Source: Pseudonocardia phyllosphaerae
Lineage (GTDB): Bacteria > Actinomycetota > Actinomycetes > Mycobacteriales > Pseudonocardiaceae
Direction: 5' to 3'
NCBI RefSeq assembly: GCF_046546475.1
Contig: NZ_JBKGXS010000001.1
Span: 806,001 to 870,000, forward strand
DNA length: 64,000 nt
A program made the position numbers and the translations under genes. Within the stretch, counting starts at the first letter, position 1; the number at the start of each line of letters is the position of its first letter. This document shows, in pieces, positions 33,286 to 41,250 of the stretch. Under the pieces are notes generated by a model, which saw only the letters and a program-made list of their open reading frames with translations, had not been told where the DNA came from and searched no databases.

Positions 33286-33516
33286 GTGGCGACGATTCAG
33301 ATCCGCGAAATCCCCGAGGACGTGTACGAGGTCATCCGGCGCCGAGCCCGCGCTGCCGGCCGGTCGATCCAGTCCTACATGCGAGAGGTCGTCATCGAGA
33401 CCGCGGCGCGGCCCACGCCGGGTGAGGTGTTCGCCGCTGTGGACGCGACCCGTTCCGGCGCCGCTGTCGTGACCAGGGAGTCGGTGATCGAGGCCCTGGA
33501 CGAGCTGCGCCGGTGA
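33286..33516 (+). CDS. vapB: VapB/FitA-type antitoxin
   Basis: 76 aa. N-terminal ribbon-helix-helix (ATIQIREIPEDVYEVIRRRARAAGRSIQSYMREVVIETAA) for DNA binding, C-terminal toxin-neutralising tail (ESVIEALDELRR). Leaderless GTG start within an operator palindrome. Overlaps vapC by GTGA. Lower local GC (aatagcg, agaata) and absence of a counterpart here in the mycobacterial gene order (from memory) suggest later insertion between maf and the acc genes. Confidence 0.92.
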   Translation: MATIQIREIPEDVYEVIRRRARAAGRSIQSYMREVVIETAARPTPGEVFAAVDATRSGAAVVTRESVIEALDELRR

Positions 33517-33905
33517 CCGACGATGTCGTGGTCGACGCGTCTACCGTGATCCTGGCGTTGCTCGGTGACGAACCGGGAATCCGTGCCCGGCTACAGGACT
33601 CGACCACTCATGCGCCGCACCTGATCGACGCCGAGACGGGGTCGGTGCTCCGCCGACACGAGCTGGCCGGAACCGTGAAACCGGACGAGGCAGCGGCGGC
33701 GCTGCTCGGCGCCCGTCTGCTCGTCGAGCAGCGATACCCACATGAAGGAGCGATCGGCGACGCCGCCTGGTCGCTCCGGCACAACCTGTCCTTCTACGAC
33801 GCCCTCTACGTCGCGCTCGCCACGCGGCTCGGTGTCCCGCTGCTGACCGCGGATGTCCGGATGGCCAACGCACCCGGCCTGACCTGCGCAGTCGAAGTGG
33901 TGTGA
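33513..33905 (+). CDS. vapC: VapC-type PIN-domain ribonuclease toxin
   Basis: 130 aa. PIN-domain acidic residues: VVVDASTVILALL (first Asp), APHLIDAETGSVLRR (Glu), and NLSFYDALYVALATRLGVPLLTADVRMANAPG (two further Asp). Expected to cleave RNA when VapB is degraded. GTGA overlap with vapB ensures antitoxin is made first. Confidence 0.93.
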   Translation: MTDDVVVDASTVILALLGDEPGIRARLQDSTTHAPHLIDAETGSVLRRHELAGTVKPDEAAAALLGARLLVEQRYPHEGAIGDAAWSLRHNLSFYDALYVALATRLGVPLLTADVRMANAPGLTCAVEVV

Positions 33906-33956
33906 CCGGAGCCGCGTTCGGGCCGGGCTCCCGCCGTCCTGCGCCCGCCTGATGCC

Positions 33957-34607
33957 TCAGCGACCCGCGAGGCCGTGCCGGTAGGCGTAGCCGACGGCCT
34001 GGGCCCGGTCGCGCAGCCCGGTCTTGGCGAACAGATGGTTCACGTGCGTCTTGACCGTCGCCTCGCCGACGACGAGCCGGTGCGCGATCTCGACGTTGGA
34101 CAGCCCCTCCGCGATCAGCGCGAGCACCTCCACCTCGCGCGGGGTGAGCCCGTCCGGCGGCTCGGCGGCGGCCCGCGGGGCGTCCGCGCCGCGCCGTTCG
34201 ACGATCTTCGCGAGCACCGAGGCGTCGATCGTGGAGACACCGTCGGCGGCGGAGCGCAACGCCCGGCCGATGGCCTCGGCGTCGGCGTCCTTGGACAGCC
34301 AGCCGGACGCGCCTGCGGCGATCGCGTCGACCACGGCGTCGTCGTCGACGTAGGTGGTGAGCACGACGACCGCGGTACCGGGGTGCTCGGTGCGCACCCG
34401 CCTGGTGGCGGAGACGCCGTCGCCCGCGGGCATCCGCAGGTCGGTGAGCAGCACGTCCGGGGCCACCGACGCGACCAGGCCGACCGCCTCGTCGCCGCCG
34501 GAGGCCGTCCCGACGACCTCGACGCCGTCGAGCAGGCCGAGCACGGTCGCCAGTCCGTCCCGGACGATGCGCTGGTCGTCGGCCAGCACCACCCGCAGGT
34601 CCTTCAC
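33957..34607 (-). CDS. NarL/LuxR-family response regulator
   Basis: 216 aa. Receiver domain (RVVLADDQRIVRDGLATVLG, phosphoacceptor Asp in DVLLTDLRMPAGDG, switch Lys in SGWLSKDADAE) and a LuxR helix-turn-helix (LTPREVEVLALIAEGLSNVEIAHRLVVGEATVKTHVNHLFAKTG). GTG34607 is chosen because it overlaps the kinase stop (GTGA); GTG/ATG at 34625 is possible. Cognate partner of the adjacent kinase; target genes unknown. Confidence 0.92.
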   Translation of the reverse strand: MKDLRVVLADDQRIVRDGLATVLGLLDGVEVVGTASGGDEAVGLVASVAPDVLLTDLRMPAGDGVSATRRVRTEHPGTAVVVLTTYVDDDAVVDAIAAGASGWLSKDADAEAIGRALRSAADGVSTIDASVLAKIVERRGADAPRAAAEPPDGLTPREVEVLALIAEGLSNVEIAHRLVVGEATVKTHVNHLFAKTGLRDRAQAVGYAYRHGLAGR

Positions 34608-35821
34608 GAACCGATCCTCTCGCACGCCTCCGCCGCGCCCCCGCCGGGCTCCGTGGCCGACGGCGTCTCCGGCGCGGGGAGCCGCAGGTGCACGCGCCAG
34701 CCGTCGGCGGTCGGGCCGGCCTCCAGCTCGGCGCCGACCAGCGCGGCCCGCTCGGCCATCCCGACGAGGCCGGATCCCTGGCCGTCGCCGGGCGCGGCCG
34801 GGGTGATCGCCCGGTCGAGCACCTCCAGCTCCACGCCGGCCCCGTCCCCGGTGCGGTGCAGCCGGACGGTGACCGGTGCACCGGGGGCGTGCTTGCGGGC
34901 GTTGGTCAGTGCCTCCTGCGCGGTGCGCAGGACGGTCTCGCCCTCGCGGGCACCGACCTCCAGGTCCGTGGCGGCGTCGAGAACGGCGCCGGGATGCGCG
35001 TCGACCAGCTCCCGCAGCTCCGCGGTGACGTCGACCGGCGCGGGGCCCTCGCGCAGCGCGCGGACGGCGCGGCGGGCCTCGGTGATGCCGTCGGAGGCGA
35101 GCTGCTGGGCCCGCTCGAGCTGGGCGACGGTGTCCGGGGCGGCGCCGTCGCGCTGGGCCATCAGCCGGGCACCCTGCAGCTGCACGGCGAGCGCGGACAG
35201 CGAGTGGGCGAGCACGTCGTGCACGTCGCGGGCCACCCGGGCGCGGTCGGCGATGGCCTCGGCGCGGGCGTGCTCCTCGCGGGCCCTGGCGTCGGCGACC
35301 AGCGTCTGCTCACGCTCCTCGACCCGCCGTGCGCTGTCCCGCCGGGCCATCCCGAAGAGCACCATCACCGCGTGCACCCCGGCGACGACGAGCGGGTCGC
35401 CCAGGCTGTCGTACGGCCCGACGACGATCAGCGTCGCGACGGCGACCGGGGCGGCGGCGAGCACCGCGAACCGGGTCGGCAGCCGCATCCCGGCGATGAA
35501 CGCGGCCAGCATCGGGAACGCCGCCGCGGCCGTCCAGCCGCTCGAGCCGGCCAGCAGGAGCTCACCGCCGGCGGCGAGCGTGACCACGATCGCCAGTGCC
35601 CGGCGGACCGTGAGCTGCGGCAGCATCGAGAACACGACCCAGGCGAGGCCCGCGGGCACGAGCCCGAGGTACATCCACGACGGGCTGACCCGCTGGTTCG
35701 GGATTGCGACGATCATCACGACGATGACCGGCAGCCAGAGCAGCGCGATGACGCGGCGCGGCATCCCGAGGAACGTCGAGCGGTCCTCCCACTGCTCGTC
35801 CCCGCCCGCCGGCCTGCTCAC
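34604..35821 (-). CDS. NarL-type sensor histidine kinase (HisKA_3)
   Basis: 405 aa. Five or six membrane helices (residues 20-155), a short coiled stretch, dimerisation domain with phospho-His in RVARDVHDVLAHSLSALAVQLQGARLM, and an HATPase domain (TAQEALTNARKHAPGAPVTVRL, GSGLVGMAERAALVGAELEAGP). No extracellular sensor domain, so the signal is probably sensed in the membrane. GTG35821 overlaps the stop of a 50-codon ORF upstream (GTGA). Confidence 0.92.
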   Translation of the reverse strand: MSRPAGGDEQWEDRSTFLGMPRRVIALLWLPVIVVMIVAIPNQRVSPSWMYLGLVPAGLAWVVFSMLPQLTVRRALAIVVTLAAGGELLLAGSSGWTAAAAFPMLAAFIAGMRLPTRFAVLAAAPVAVATLIVVGPYDSLGDPLVVAGVHAVMVLFGMARRDSARRVEEREQTLVADARAREEHARAEAIADRARVARDVHDVLAHSLSALAVQLQGARLMAQRDGAAPDTVAQLERAQQLASDGITEARRAVRALREGPAPVDVTAELRELVDAHPGAVLDAATDLEVGAREGETVLRTAQEALTNARKHAPGAPVTVRLHRTGDGAGVELEVLDRAITPAAPGDGQGSGLVGMAERAALVGAELEAGPTADGWRVHLRLPAPETPSATEPGGGAAEACERIGS

Positions 35822-35970
35822 CCGGCCACCCTGGCACAGTTGCGGCCCGGGGCGGTGTCCCGCGATGCCCCCGGCACCGTGGCCGGAACCGTCCCGGCGG
35901 TCCCCCGGCCGACCGCCGCGCCGCCGGTTCCGACGATCGCGACGGTGCCGGAGAGCTGCGTGGGGTCCAT
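35818..35970 (-). pseudogene. 50-codon ORF resembling the start of the 36066-36554 gene
   Basis: Begins MDPTQLSGTVAIVGTGG; the gene upstream begins MDATQLAITVAVVG. Similarity then stops and the remainder is Gly/Ala/Pro/Thr-rich without a membrane helix. It overlaps the kinase start (GTGA). Best read as a truncated copy of the neighbour's first codons that now acts as a short coupled leader for the kinase. A real 50-aa peptide cannot be excluded. Confidence 0.5.
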
Positions 35971-36056
35971 ACCTCGACGATCACCCGGGCGGCCCCGTAC
36001 CGCGTCGGTCCCCGGGTCGAACACGGATGGAAACAGGGCCTCCACCCGTGGGTGGA
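35945..36056. repeat. Duplicated terminator-promoter-start segment, copy 2
   Basis: Similar (roughly three quarters by eye) to 36529-36648. Both read, in minus-strand order: stem-loop, tttcca, gttcgacc, ggggaccgac, then the ATG. Copy 2 supplies the terminator of the 36066 gene (tccaccc-gt-gggtgga, 36041-36056) and the start of the coupled ORF. Confidence 0.7.
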
Positions 36057-36065
36057 CGCGGCGGG

Positions 36066-36554
36066 TCACGCGCCGGTCCGGGAGGCCCGCTTCGGGCGGA
36101 TCGGCACCCCGGTGGCGGCGGCGCGGTGGTGCAGCACGGCGGCCTGCACCGCCAGGCTGGCCCCGAACACCAGCGCCGACGACGCCCCGACCAGCGCGGC
36201 GGCCCCGAGGCCCCCGGCGACCAGGCTCGCGCCGACCCGCACCGCGATCGTCAGCGCCCAGGCGACGGCCAGCGCGACCGAGCCGCGGCGGTAGAGGTAG
36301 CCGTCCCGGTTCTCCAGGACGAAGGCGCGGCCGCGCAGCACGCCCAGCGCACCGGCGAGGACGACCTCGACGGCGACCAGGGCGATCCCGGCGGCGGTGA
36401 CGGTGACCGGGGTGGTCGCCAGCGTGACGACCCCGAGTGCGATGACGACCAGCGGCAGGACGTCGTCCCGGGCGGCGACGAACCGCCCGGAGAACTGCTT
36501 GTAGAGGACGAGTCCGACGACCGCGACGGTGATGGCGAGCTGCGTGGCATCCAT
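36066..36554 (-). CDS. Small multi-helix membrane protein, function unknown
   Basis: 162 aa with four or five hydrophobic segments (TVAVVGLVLYKQF, VLPLVVIALGVVTLA, VTAAGIALVAVEVVLAGALGVLRG, SVALAVAWALTIAVRVGASLVAGGLGAAALVG with breaks) and a basic C-terminus. A cytosolic loop RGRAFVLENRDGYLYRRGS sits in the middle, reminiscent of CcdC-like DUF1453 proteins; not certain. No SD at ATG36554. Its flanks are duplicated downstream. Confidence 0.7.
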   Translation of the reverse strand: MDATQLAITVAVVGLVLYKQFSGRFVAARDDVLPLVVIALGVVTLATTPVTVTAAGIALVAVEVVLAGALGVLRGRAFVLENRDGYLYRRGSVALAVAWALTIAVRVGASLVAGGLGAAALVGASSALVFGASLAVQAAVLHHRAAATGVPIRPKRASRTGA

Positions 36555-36648
36555 GCCGACGACGATCGCCCACCGGGACCGGGCGGCGCGTCGGTCCCGG
36601 GGTCGAACGGAGTTGGAAACGGGGCCTCGCACCGAAGGTGGAGGCCCC
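36529..36648. repeat. Duplicated terminator-promoter-start segment, copy 1
   Basis: Partner of 35945-36056. Includes the acc-operon terminator and the upstream region and first codons of the 36066-36554 gene. Confidence 0.7.
36621..36648 (-). terminator. Terminator of the accD5-epsilon operon
   Basis: Arms ggggcctc/gaggcccc (perfect 8 bp) extended by cacc/ggtg around loop gaa. On the minus strand gtttcc follows. It lies 68 bp past the epsilon-subunit stop. Confidence 0.75.
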
Positions 36649-36715
36649 GTCCATCAGAGGGCGGGCACCAGCCGGTCGGCGGCCGGTCAGGGATGCCGGT
36701 GCTGCTCGGCGCAGG

Positions 36716-36961
36716 TCAGCGCGGCAGTCCGGACGCCCGCCAGGCGCCCGGCCCCGCGAGCAGCGGGGCGCGGAGCTGCGCCGCCGGGCTCGACCAGAGA
36801 TCCGGTGCACGCACCGGCTCCGGCGGCCCGCCCGCGCTCGCGGCTGCCGCGACGACAGCGGTCAGCGCGGCCAGCTCGTGGTCGTCCGGGGTGCCCCGCA
36901 CCACCCGGAACAGCGCACGGCGCTCCTCCGGGCCGGCGTCCGGGTTCTCGTCGGCCCCCAT
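36716..36961 (-). CDS. accE5: Acyl-CoA carboxylase epsilon subunit
   Basis: 81 aa, the size of these small actinobacterial activators of AccD5-type carboxylases. The core FRVVRGTPDDHELAALTAVVAAAA followed by a WSSPA segment is characteristic. ATG shares a base with the accD5 stop (TGATG), so the subunits are coupled. It binds AccA/AccD and raises propionyl/acetyl-CoA carboxylase activity in studied relatives. Confidence 0.85.
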   Translation of the reverse strand: MGADENPDAGPEERRALFRVVRGTPDDHELAALTAVVAAAASAGGPPEPVRAPDLWSSPAAQLRAPLLAGPGAWRASGLPR

Positions 36962-38601
36962 CAGAGCGGGATGTTCCCGTGCTTGCGGGTCGGGCCCTGC
37001 TCCCGCTTGGTGGACAGCATCCGCAGCGCCCGCCCGACGTAGCCGCGGGTGTGCGACGGCGGCACGACCGCGTCGATGTAGCCCCGGTCGGCGGCGATGT
37101 AGGGGTTGCAGAGGGTGTCCTCGTAGTCCTGCTGCAGCTCCGCGCGGCGCTGCTCCAGCTCGTCGCCGGAGAGGTCCTTGAGCTCCTTGCGGTACAGGAT
37201 CGACACCGCACCCTGCGCGCCGGTGACCGCGATCTGGGCGGTCGGCCAGGCGATGTTGACGTCCGCGCCGAGGTGCTTGGAGCCCATGACGTCGTAGGCG
37301 CCGCCGTAGGCCTTGCGGGTGATGACGGTGACCTTGGGGACGGTGGCCTCGGCGTAGGCGTAGATCAGCTTCGCGCCGCGGCGGATGATGCCGTTCCACT
37401 CCTGGTCGGTGCCGGGCAGGAAGCCCGGGACGTCGACGAAGGTCAGCACCGGGATGTTGAACGCGTCGCAGGTCCGCACGAAGCGGGCCGCCTTCTCCGA
37501 GGCGTCGATGTCCAGGCAGCCGGCGAACTGGGTCGGCTGGTTGGCGACGATGCCGACGCTGTTGCCCTCCACCCGGGCGTAGCCGATCACCATGTTCGGT
37601 GCCCACAGCTCCTGGACCTCGAGGAAGTCCTCGTCGTCGACGACCCGGTTGATGACCTCGCGGATGTCGTACGGGGTGTTCGGCGAGTCCGGGATCAGGG
37701 TGTCGAGCTCGAGGTCGGAGTCGATGAGGCCGTCGGTGATCGAGCCCTCGACGGGCTCGGAGGCGGGGAACGACGGCGGCTCGGACAGGTTGTTCGACGG
37801 CAGGAAGCTCAGCAGCTGCTTGACGTAGTCGAGCGCGTCGGACTCGTCGCCGGCCAGGTAGTGCGCCACACCGGACTTCGAGTTGTGCGCCCGGCCGCCG
37901 CCGAGCTCCTCCATGTCGACGTCCTCACCGGTGACGGTCTTGATGACGTCCGGGCCGGTGATGAACATGTGGCTGGTCTCGTCGACCATCACGGTGAAGT
38001 CGGTGATCGCGGGGGAGTACACCGCACCGCCCGCGCACGGCCCCATGATCAGCGAGATCTGTGGGATCACGCCGGAGCTCTGCACGTTGCGGGTGAAGAT
38101 CTCGCCGTAGAGGCCGAGCGCGACCACGCCCTCCTGGATGCGGGCGCCACCGCCGTCGTTGATCCCGACGACCGGGCAGCCGATCTTCGCGGCCACGTCC
38201 ATGACCTTGACGATCTTCTCGCCGTAGACCTCGCCGAGCGCGCCGCCGAACACCGTCGCGTCCTGGGAGAACACCGCGACCGGGCGGCCGTCGATCGTGC
38301 CGGTGCCGGTCACGACGCCGTCGCCGAAGGGCCGCTTGGCCTCCATGCCGAAGTTCGTCGACCGGTGCCGGGTCAGCGCGTCGAGCTCGACGAACGAGCC
38401 GGGGTCGAGCAGCTGGTCGATCCGCTCCCGGGCGGTCTGCCTGCCCTTGGCGTGCTGCTTCTCGACCGCGCTCGCCGATCCGGCGTGCACCGCGTCGTCG
38501 AAACGCTGGTAGAGGTCGGCGAGCTTACCGGCCGTGGTGTGGATGTCGGGCTCTGTGCTTCCGTCGTCCGGGGACGCCATCGGCTCCGTTGCGGCGCTCA
38601 T
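36961..38601 (-). CDS. accD5: Acyl-CoA (propionyl-CoA) carboxylase beta subunit
   Basis: 546 aa from ATG38601. Carboxyltransferase of the propionyl-CoA type: KGRQTARERIDQLLDPGSFVELDAL, GCPVVGINDGGGARIQEGV, oxyanion region GPCAGGAVYSPAITDF, HMFITGPDVIKTVTGE and DVPGFLPGTDQEWNGIIRRGAKLIYAYAEATVP. It transfers CO2 from carboxybiotin on AccA3 to an acyl-CoA, supplying methylmalonyl-CoA or malonyl-CoA for lipids. TAGGCT box 8 nt upstream, with the palindrome shared with accA3 just beyond. Confidence 0.95.
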   Translation of the reverse strand: MSAATEPMASPDDGSTEPDIHTTAGKLADLYQRFDDAVHAGSASAVEKQHAKGRQTARERIDQLLDPGSFVELDALTRHRSTNFGMEAKRPFGDGVVTGTGTIDGRPVAVFSQDATVFGGALGEVYGEKIVKVMDVAAKIGCPVVGINDGGGARIQEGVVALGLYGEIFTRNVQSSGVIPQISLIMGPCAGGAVYSPAITDFTVMVDETSHMFITGPDVIKTVTGEDVDMEELGGGRAHNSKSGVAHYLAGDESDALDYVKQLLSFLPSNNLSEPPSFPASEPVEGSITDGLIDSDLELDTLIPDSPNTPYDIREVINRVVDDEDFLEVQELWAPNMVIGYARVEGNSVGIVANQPTQFAGCLDIDASEKAARFVRTCDAFNIPVLTFVDVPGFLPGTDQEWNGIIRRGAKLIYAYAEATVPKVTVITRKAYGGAYDVMGSKHLGADVNIAWPTAQIAVTGAQGAVSILYRKELKDLSGDELEQRRAELQQDYEDTLCNPYIAADRGYIDAVVPPSHTRGYVGRALRMLSTKREQGPTRKHGNIPL

Positions 38602-38609
38602 GGAACCGG

Positions 38610-38615
38610 AGCCTA
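38610..38615 (-). promoter_or_regulatory. -10 box TAGGCT, leaderless start of accD5
   Basis: TAGGCT, 8 nt, ATG38601; directly abutted by the palindrome at 38616-38625. Confidence 0.65.
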
Positions 38616-38625
38616 ACTCGCGAGT
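38616..38625. promoter_or_regulatory. Palindrome ACTCGCGAGT upstream of accD5
   Basis: Identical to the accA3 element at 28548-28557; positioned to occlude the -10/-35 region. Confidence 0.65.
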
Positions 38626-38737
38626 AGGGAAGGGTCGGGGGTGACGTCCGCCGCAGTGCCCCCGGTGGTTCCGGCGGACGAACGGTTGCCGTGCGTCGAG
38701 GAGAGGTCCACACGGAGTGTGTCCGGATCGCCCGGGA

Positions 38738-38743
38738 TACGGT
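38738..38743 (+). promoter_or_regulatory. -10 box TACGGT, leaderless start of birA
   Basis: TACGGT, 8 nt, ATG38752. Confidence 0.6.
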
Positions 38744-38751
38744 GCGCGGTG

Positions 38752-39606
38752 ATGAGCCCCGGTACCGATCCCGCCACCCCGTTGGACGCGTACGCGCTGC
38801 GCAACGCCGTGCTGCGGCCCGCCGGGGGCTGGTCCGCCCTCGACGTCGTCCCGTCCACCGGGTCCACCAACGCCGACCTGCTCGCCTCCGCGGCCAAGGG
38901 AGCCGAGGACCGTTCGGTGCTGATCGCCGAGGAGCAGGTGCGCGGCCGGGGCAGGCTGGACCGGACCTGGACCTCGCGGCCCGGTGCCGCGCTGACGCTG
39001 TCGGTGCTGTGGCGTCCCGAGGGCGTGCCCGCCGACCGGCTCGGCTGGCTGCCGATGCTCGCCGGGGTCGCCCTGGTCGACGCGATCTCCGAGCTCGCTG
39101 CGGAGGTCCCGGCCGCGCTGAAGTGGCCGAACGACCTGCTCGTCGGGCCGTCGCGGGGCAAGGCGGCCGGGATCCTGGCCGAGATGACCGCGGTGTCCGG
39201 CGGCGGGCCGGGCGTCGTGCTCGGGATCGGGCTCAACGTCTCCACGCACGGCACCGACCTGCCGTGGGGGGCGACGTCGCTGGCCGCGCACGGGTTCGCC
39301 GCGTCCCGCCAGGAGCTGGCCGCGACCCTGCTCGCGCACCTGTACCAGCGTGAGGCGCAGTGGCGCGACGCGTCCGGCGACGCCGACGCGTGCGGGCTGC
39401 GCACCGCCTACCGCGCCCGCTGCGCGACCCTCGGCTCCCAGGTCCGGGTGGAGCGGCCCGCCGGGGACCACCTGATCGGGATGGCCGAGGACGTCGACCC
39501 GTCCGGGCGGCTGCTCGTGCTCCCCGAGGGCGGCGAGCGGGTCGCGGTCGCCGCGGGCGACGTCGTGCACCTGAGGCCCGCGGACAACCCCGACCACCAG
39601 CGCTGA
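38752..39606 (+). CDS. birA: Biotin-[acetyl-CoA-carboxylase] ligase
   Basis: 284 aa from ATG38752; no DNA-binding helix-turn-helix, so a monofunctional ligase. Biotin/AMP site GRGRLDRTWTSRPGAALTLS, KWPNDLLVGPSRGKAAGILAE, GIGLNVS, and the C-terminal SH3-like domain (GMAEDVDPSGRLLVLPEG). It biotinylates AccA3-type carriers and is divergent from accD5 in the same acc neighbourhood. Confidence 0.94.
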   Translation: MSPGTDPATPLDAYALRNAVLRPAGGWSALDVVPSTGSTNADLLASAAKGAEDRSVLIAEEQVRGRGRLDRTWTSRPGAALTLSVLWRPEGVPADRLGWLPMLAGVALVDAISELAAEVPAALKWPNDLLVGPSRGKAAGILAEMTAVSGGGPGVVLGIGLNVSTHGTDLPWGATSLAAHGFAASRQELAATLLAHLYQREAQWRDASGDADACGLRTAYRARCATLGSQVRVERPAGDHLIGMAEDVDPSGRLLVLPEGGERVAVAAGDVVHLRPADNPDHQR

Positions 39607-39648
39607 GCCCGTCGCGCGCGTCGCCCCGGCGGCCGGCGCGCGGGGTCC

Positions 39649-39654
39649 TACCGT
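39649..39654 (+). promoter_or_regulatory. -10 box TACCGT, leaderless start of the PH-domain gene
   Basis: TACCGT, 6 nt, ATG39661. Confidence 0.6.
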
Positions 39655-39660
39655 GAGCCC

Positions 39661-40293
39661 ATGGCCTTTCCCGACGCCCTGCTCGACGAGCGGGAGCGGG
39701 TGGCGCTCTACACCGGGCCGCACTGGCGGGTGTGCCTGCGACCTGCGGCGACGCTGCCGCTGATCGCGGTCCCGGCCGGGTTCGCGGCCTCGGTCGTCCG
39801 GCTGCAGACGTGGGCGCCGTGGGCCTGGGCGCTGATCGCGATCCTGGCCGCGCTCGCCGCCGCCAGGTGGGTCGTCGCACCGATCGCGCGGTGGCGCTGC
39901 ACCCGGCTGGTGGTGACGAGCAGCAGGCTGCTGGCCCGCGACGGCGTCGTCGCGGTGCGGTCGGTGCAGGTCCCGCTCGACCGGATCGACGCCGTGCGGG
40001 TGGCGACCCGGCGGGGCTCGCGGGCCGGGACGCTGCACGTCGACGCCGCCGACGGCCGCTACACCTTCACCGACGTGCCGCGCGTCGAGCACGCGCAGGC
40101 CCGGCTGCACCGCGAGATCGGGCACTGCGCCGACCGCGCCCGCTCGGCCCACCTGGAGCGCGTGCACGCCACCCGGCGCGCCCACGCGGACCGTGTGGTC
40201 CGCACCCGAGCGGCTACCCGGACCGGCGCCGGTGGGGTGAGACTGTCCGGATGGGGCGCGGCGCGGGCCGCGCCGGAGAGGACGTCGTCGTGA
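39661..40293 (+). CDS. PH-domain (bPH2/DUF304) membrane protein
   Basis: 210 aa. Starts MAFPDALLDERERVALYTGPHWRVCLRPA, two membrane helices (ATLPLIAVPAGFAASVV; WAWALIAILAALAAARWVVAP), then a bacterial PH-like domain (RWRCTRLVVTSSRLLARDGVVAVRSVQVPLDRIDAVRV...). An Arg/His-rich C-terminal tail with ERVHATRRAHADRVV follows. Location next to birA matches Rv3278c (from memory). Function unknown. Its stop overlaps the HMG-CoA lyase start. Confidence 0.83.
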   Translation: MAFPDALLDERERVALYTGPHWRVCLRPAATLPLIAVPAGFAASVVRLQTWAPWAWALIAILAALAAARWVVAPIARWRCTRLVVTSSRLLARDGVVAVRSVQVPLDRIDAVRVATRRGSRAGTLHVDAADGRYTFTDVPRVEHAQARLHREIGHCADRARSAHLERVHATRRAHADRVVRTRAATRTGAGGVRLSGWGAARAAPERTSS

Positions 40294-41234
40294 GCCTGGC
40301 CGGAGCGAAGCTGCCCGCCGTCGTACGGGACCCGGACCTGCCCGAGCGGGTGGAGATCTACGAGGTGGGGCCCCGCGACGGGCTGCAGAACGAGTCCGGG
40401 GTCGTCCCGGTCGCGGTCAAGGCCGAGTTCCTCGACCGCCTCGCCGACGCGGGCCTCACCACCCTGGAGGCCACCAGCTTCGTGCACCCGAAGTGGGTGC
40501 CCCAGCTCGCCGACGCCGCCGAGCTGCTGTCGGTCCTGCACCGCCGCGACGGCCTCGACTACCCCGTCCTCACCCCGAACGAGCGCGGCCTGGACCGGGC
40601 GATCGAGGCCGGCTGCGACCACGTCGCGGTGTTCGCCTCGGCCACCGAGACCTTCGCGAAGCGCAACCTCAACCGCACCCTCGACGAGCAGTTCGCCATG
40701 TTCGAGCCGACCGTCACCCGCGCCGTGCGGGAGGGGCTGCGGGTACGTGCCTACGTGTCGATGGTCTTCGGCGACCCGTGGGAGGGCGGCGTCGACCCGG
40801 CGCAGGCCGCCGCGGTCGGGGCCCGGCTGATGGAGATGGGCTGCGACCAGCTCTCCCTCGGCGACACGATCGGCGTCGCGACGCCCGCGCACGTCGGGGC
40901 GGTGCTCGACGCGTGCGCCGGACGCGGCGTCGGCGTCGACCGGATCGCGGTGCACTTCCACGACACCTACGGCCAGGCCCTGTCGAACACCCTCGCGGCG
41001 CTGCGCCGCGGGGTGACGACGATCGACGCCAGCGCCGGCGGGCTCGGCGGCTGCCCCTACGCCGGTTCGGCCACCGGGAACCTCGCCACCGAGGACCTGG
41101 TGTGGATGCTCGACGGCCTCGGCATCGCCCACGGCACCGACCTGCGCGCGCTCGTCGACACCAGCGTCTGGATGGCGTCGCAGCTGGGCAGGCCGTCGCC
41201 GTCGCGGGTGGTCACGGCACTGGTCGAGGGGTAG
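40290..41234 (+). CDS. Hydroxymethylglutaryl-CoA lyase
   Basis: 314 aa from GTG40290 (GTGA overlap with the PH gene). DRE-TIM metallolyase: VEIYEVGPRDGLQNESGVVPV with metal Asp and catalytic Arg, LEATSFVHPKWVPQLADA, HFHDTYGQALSNTLAAL (metal His pair), and the signature GGLGGCPYAGSATGNLATED with the catalytic Cys. Cleaves HMG-CoA to acetoacetate and acetyl-CoA, the last step of leucine degradation. An acyl-CoA dehydrogenase and acyl-CoA carboxylase are in the window, but no complete leucine cluster. Confidence 0.93.
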   Translation: MSLAGAKLPAVVRDPDLPERVEIYEVGPRDGLQNESGVVPVAVKAEFLDRLADAGLTTLEATSFVHPKWVPQLADAAELLSVLHRRDGLDYPVLTPNERGLDRAIEAGCDHVAVFASATETFAKRNLNRTLDEQFAMFEPTVTRAVREGLRVRAYVSMVFGDPWEGGVDPAQAAAVGARLMEMGCDQLSLGDTIGVATPAHVGAVLDACAGRGVGVDRIAVHFHDTYGQALSNTLAALRRGVTTIDASAGGLGGCPYAGSATGNLATEDLVWMLDGLGIAHGTDLRALVDTSVWMASQLGRPSPSRVVTALVEG

Positions 41235-41250
41235 CGCGCTCCGCGCCCGC

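Noticed and set aside
33906..36715. Genomic island boundary around the vapBC/two-component region
   Set aside because: Apart from vapBC and the small duplication there are no integration signs, and codon use matches the rest.
36961..40185. Long reading of accD5 from 40185
   Set aside because: The extension is antisense to birA and the PH gene; ATG38601 with a -10 box gives the normal AccD5 length.
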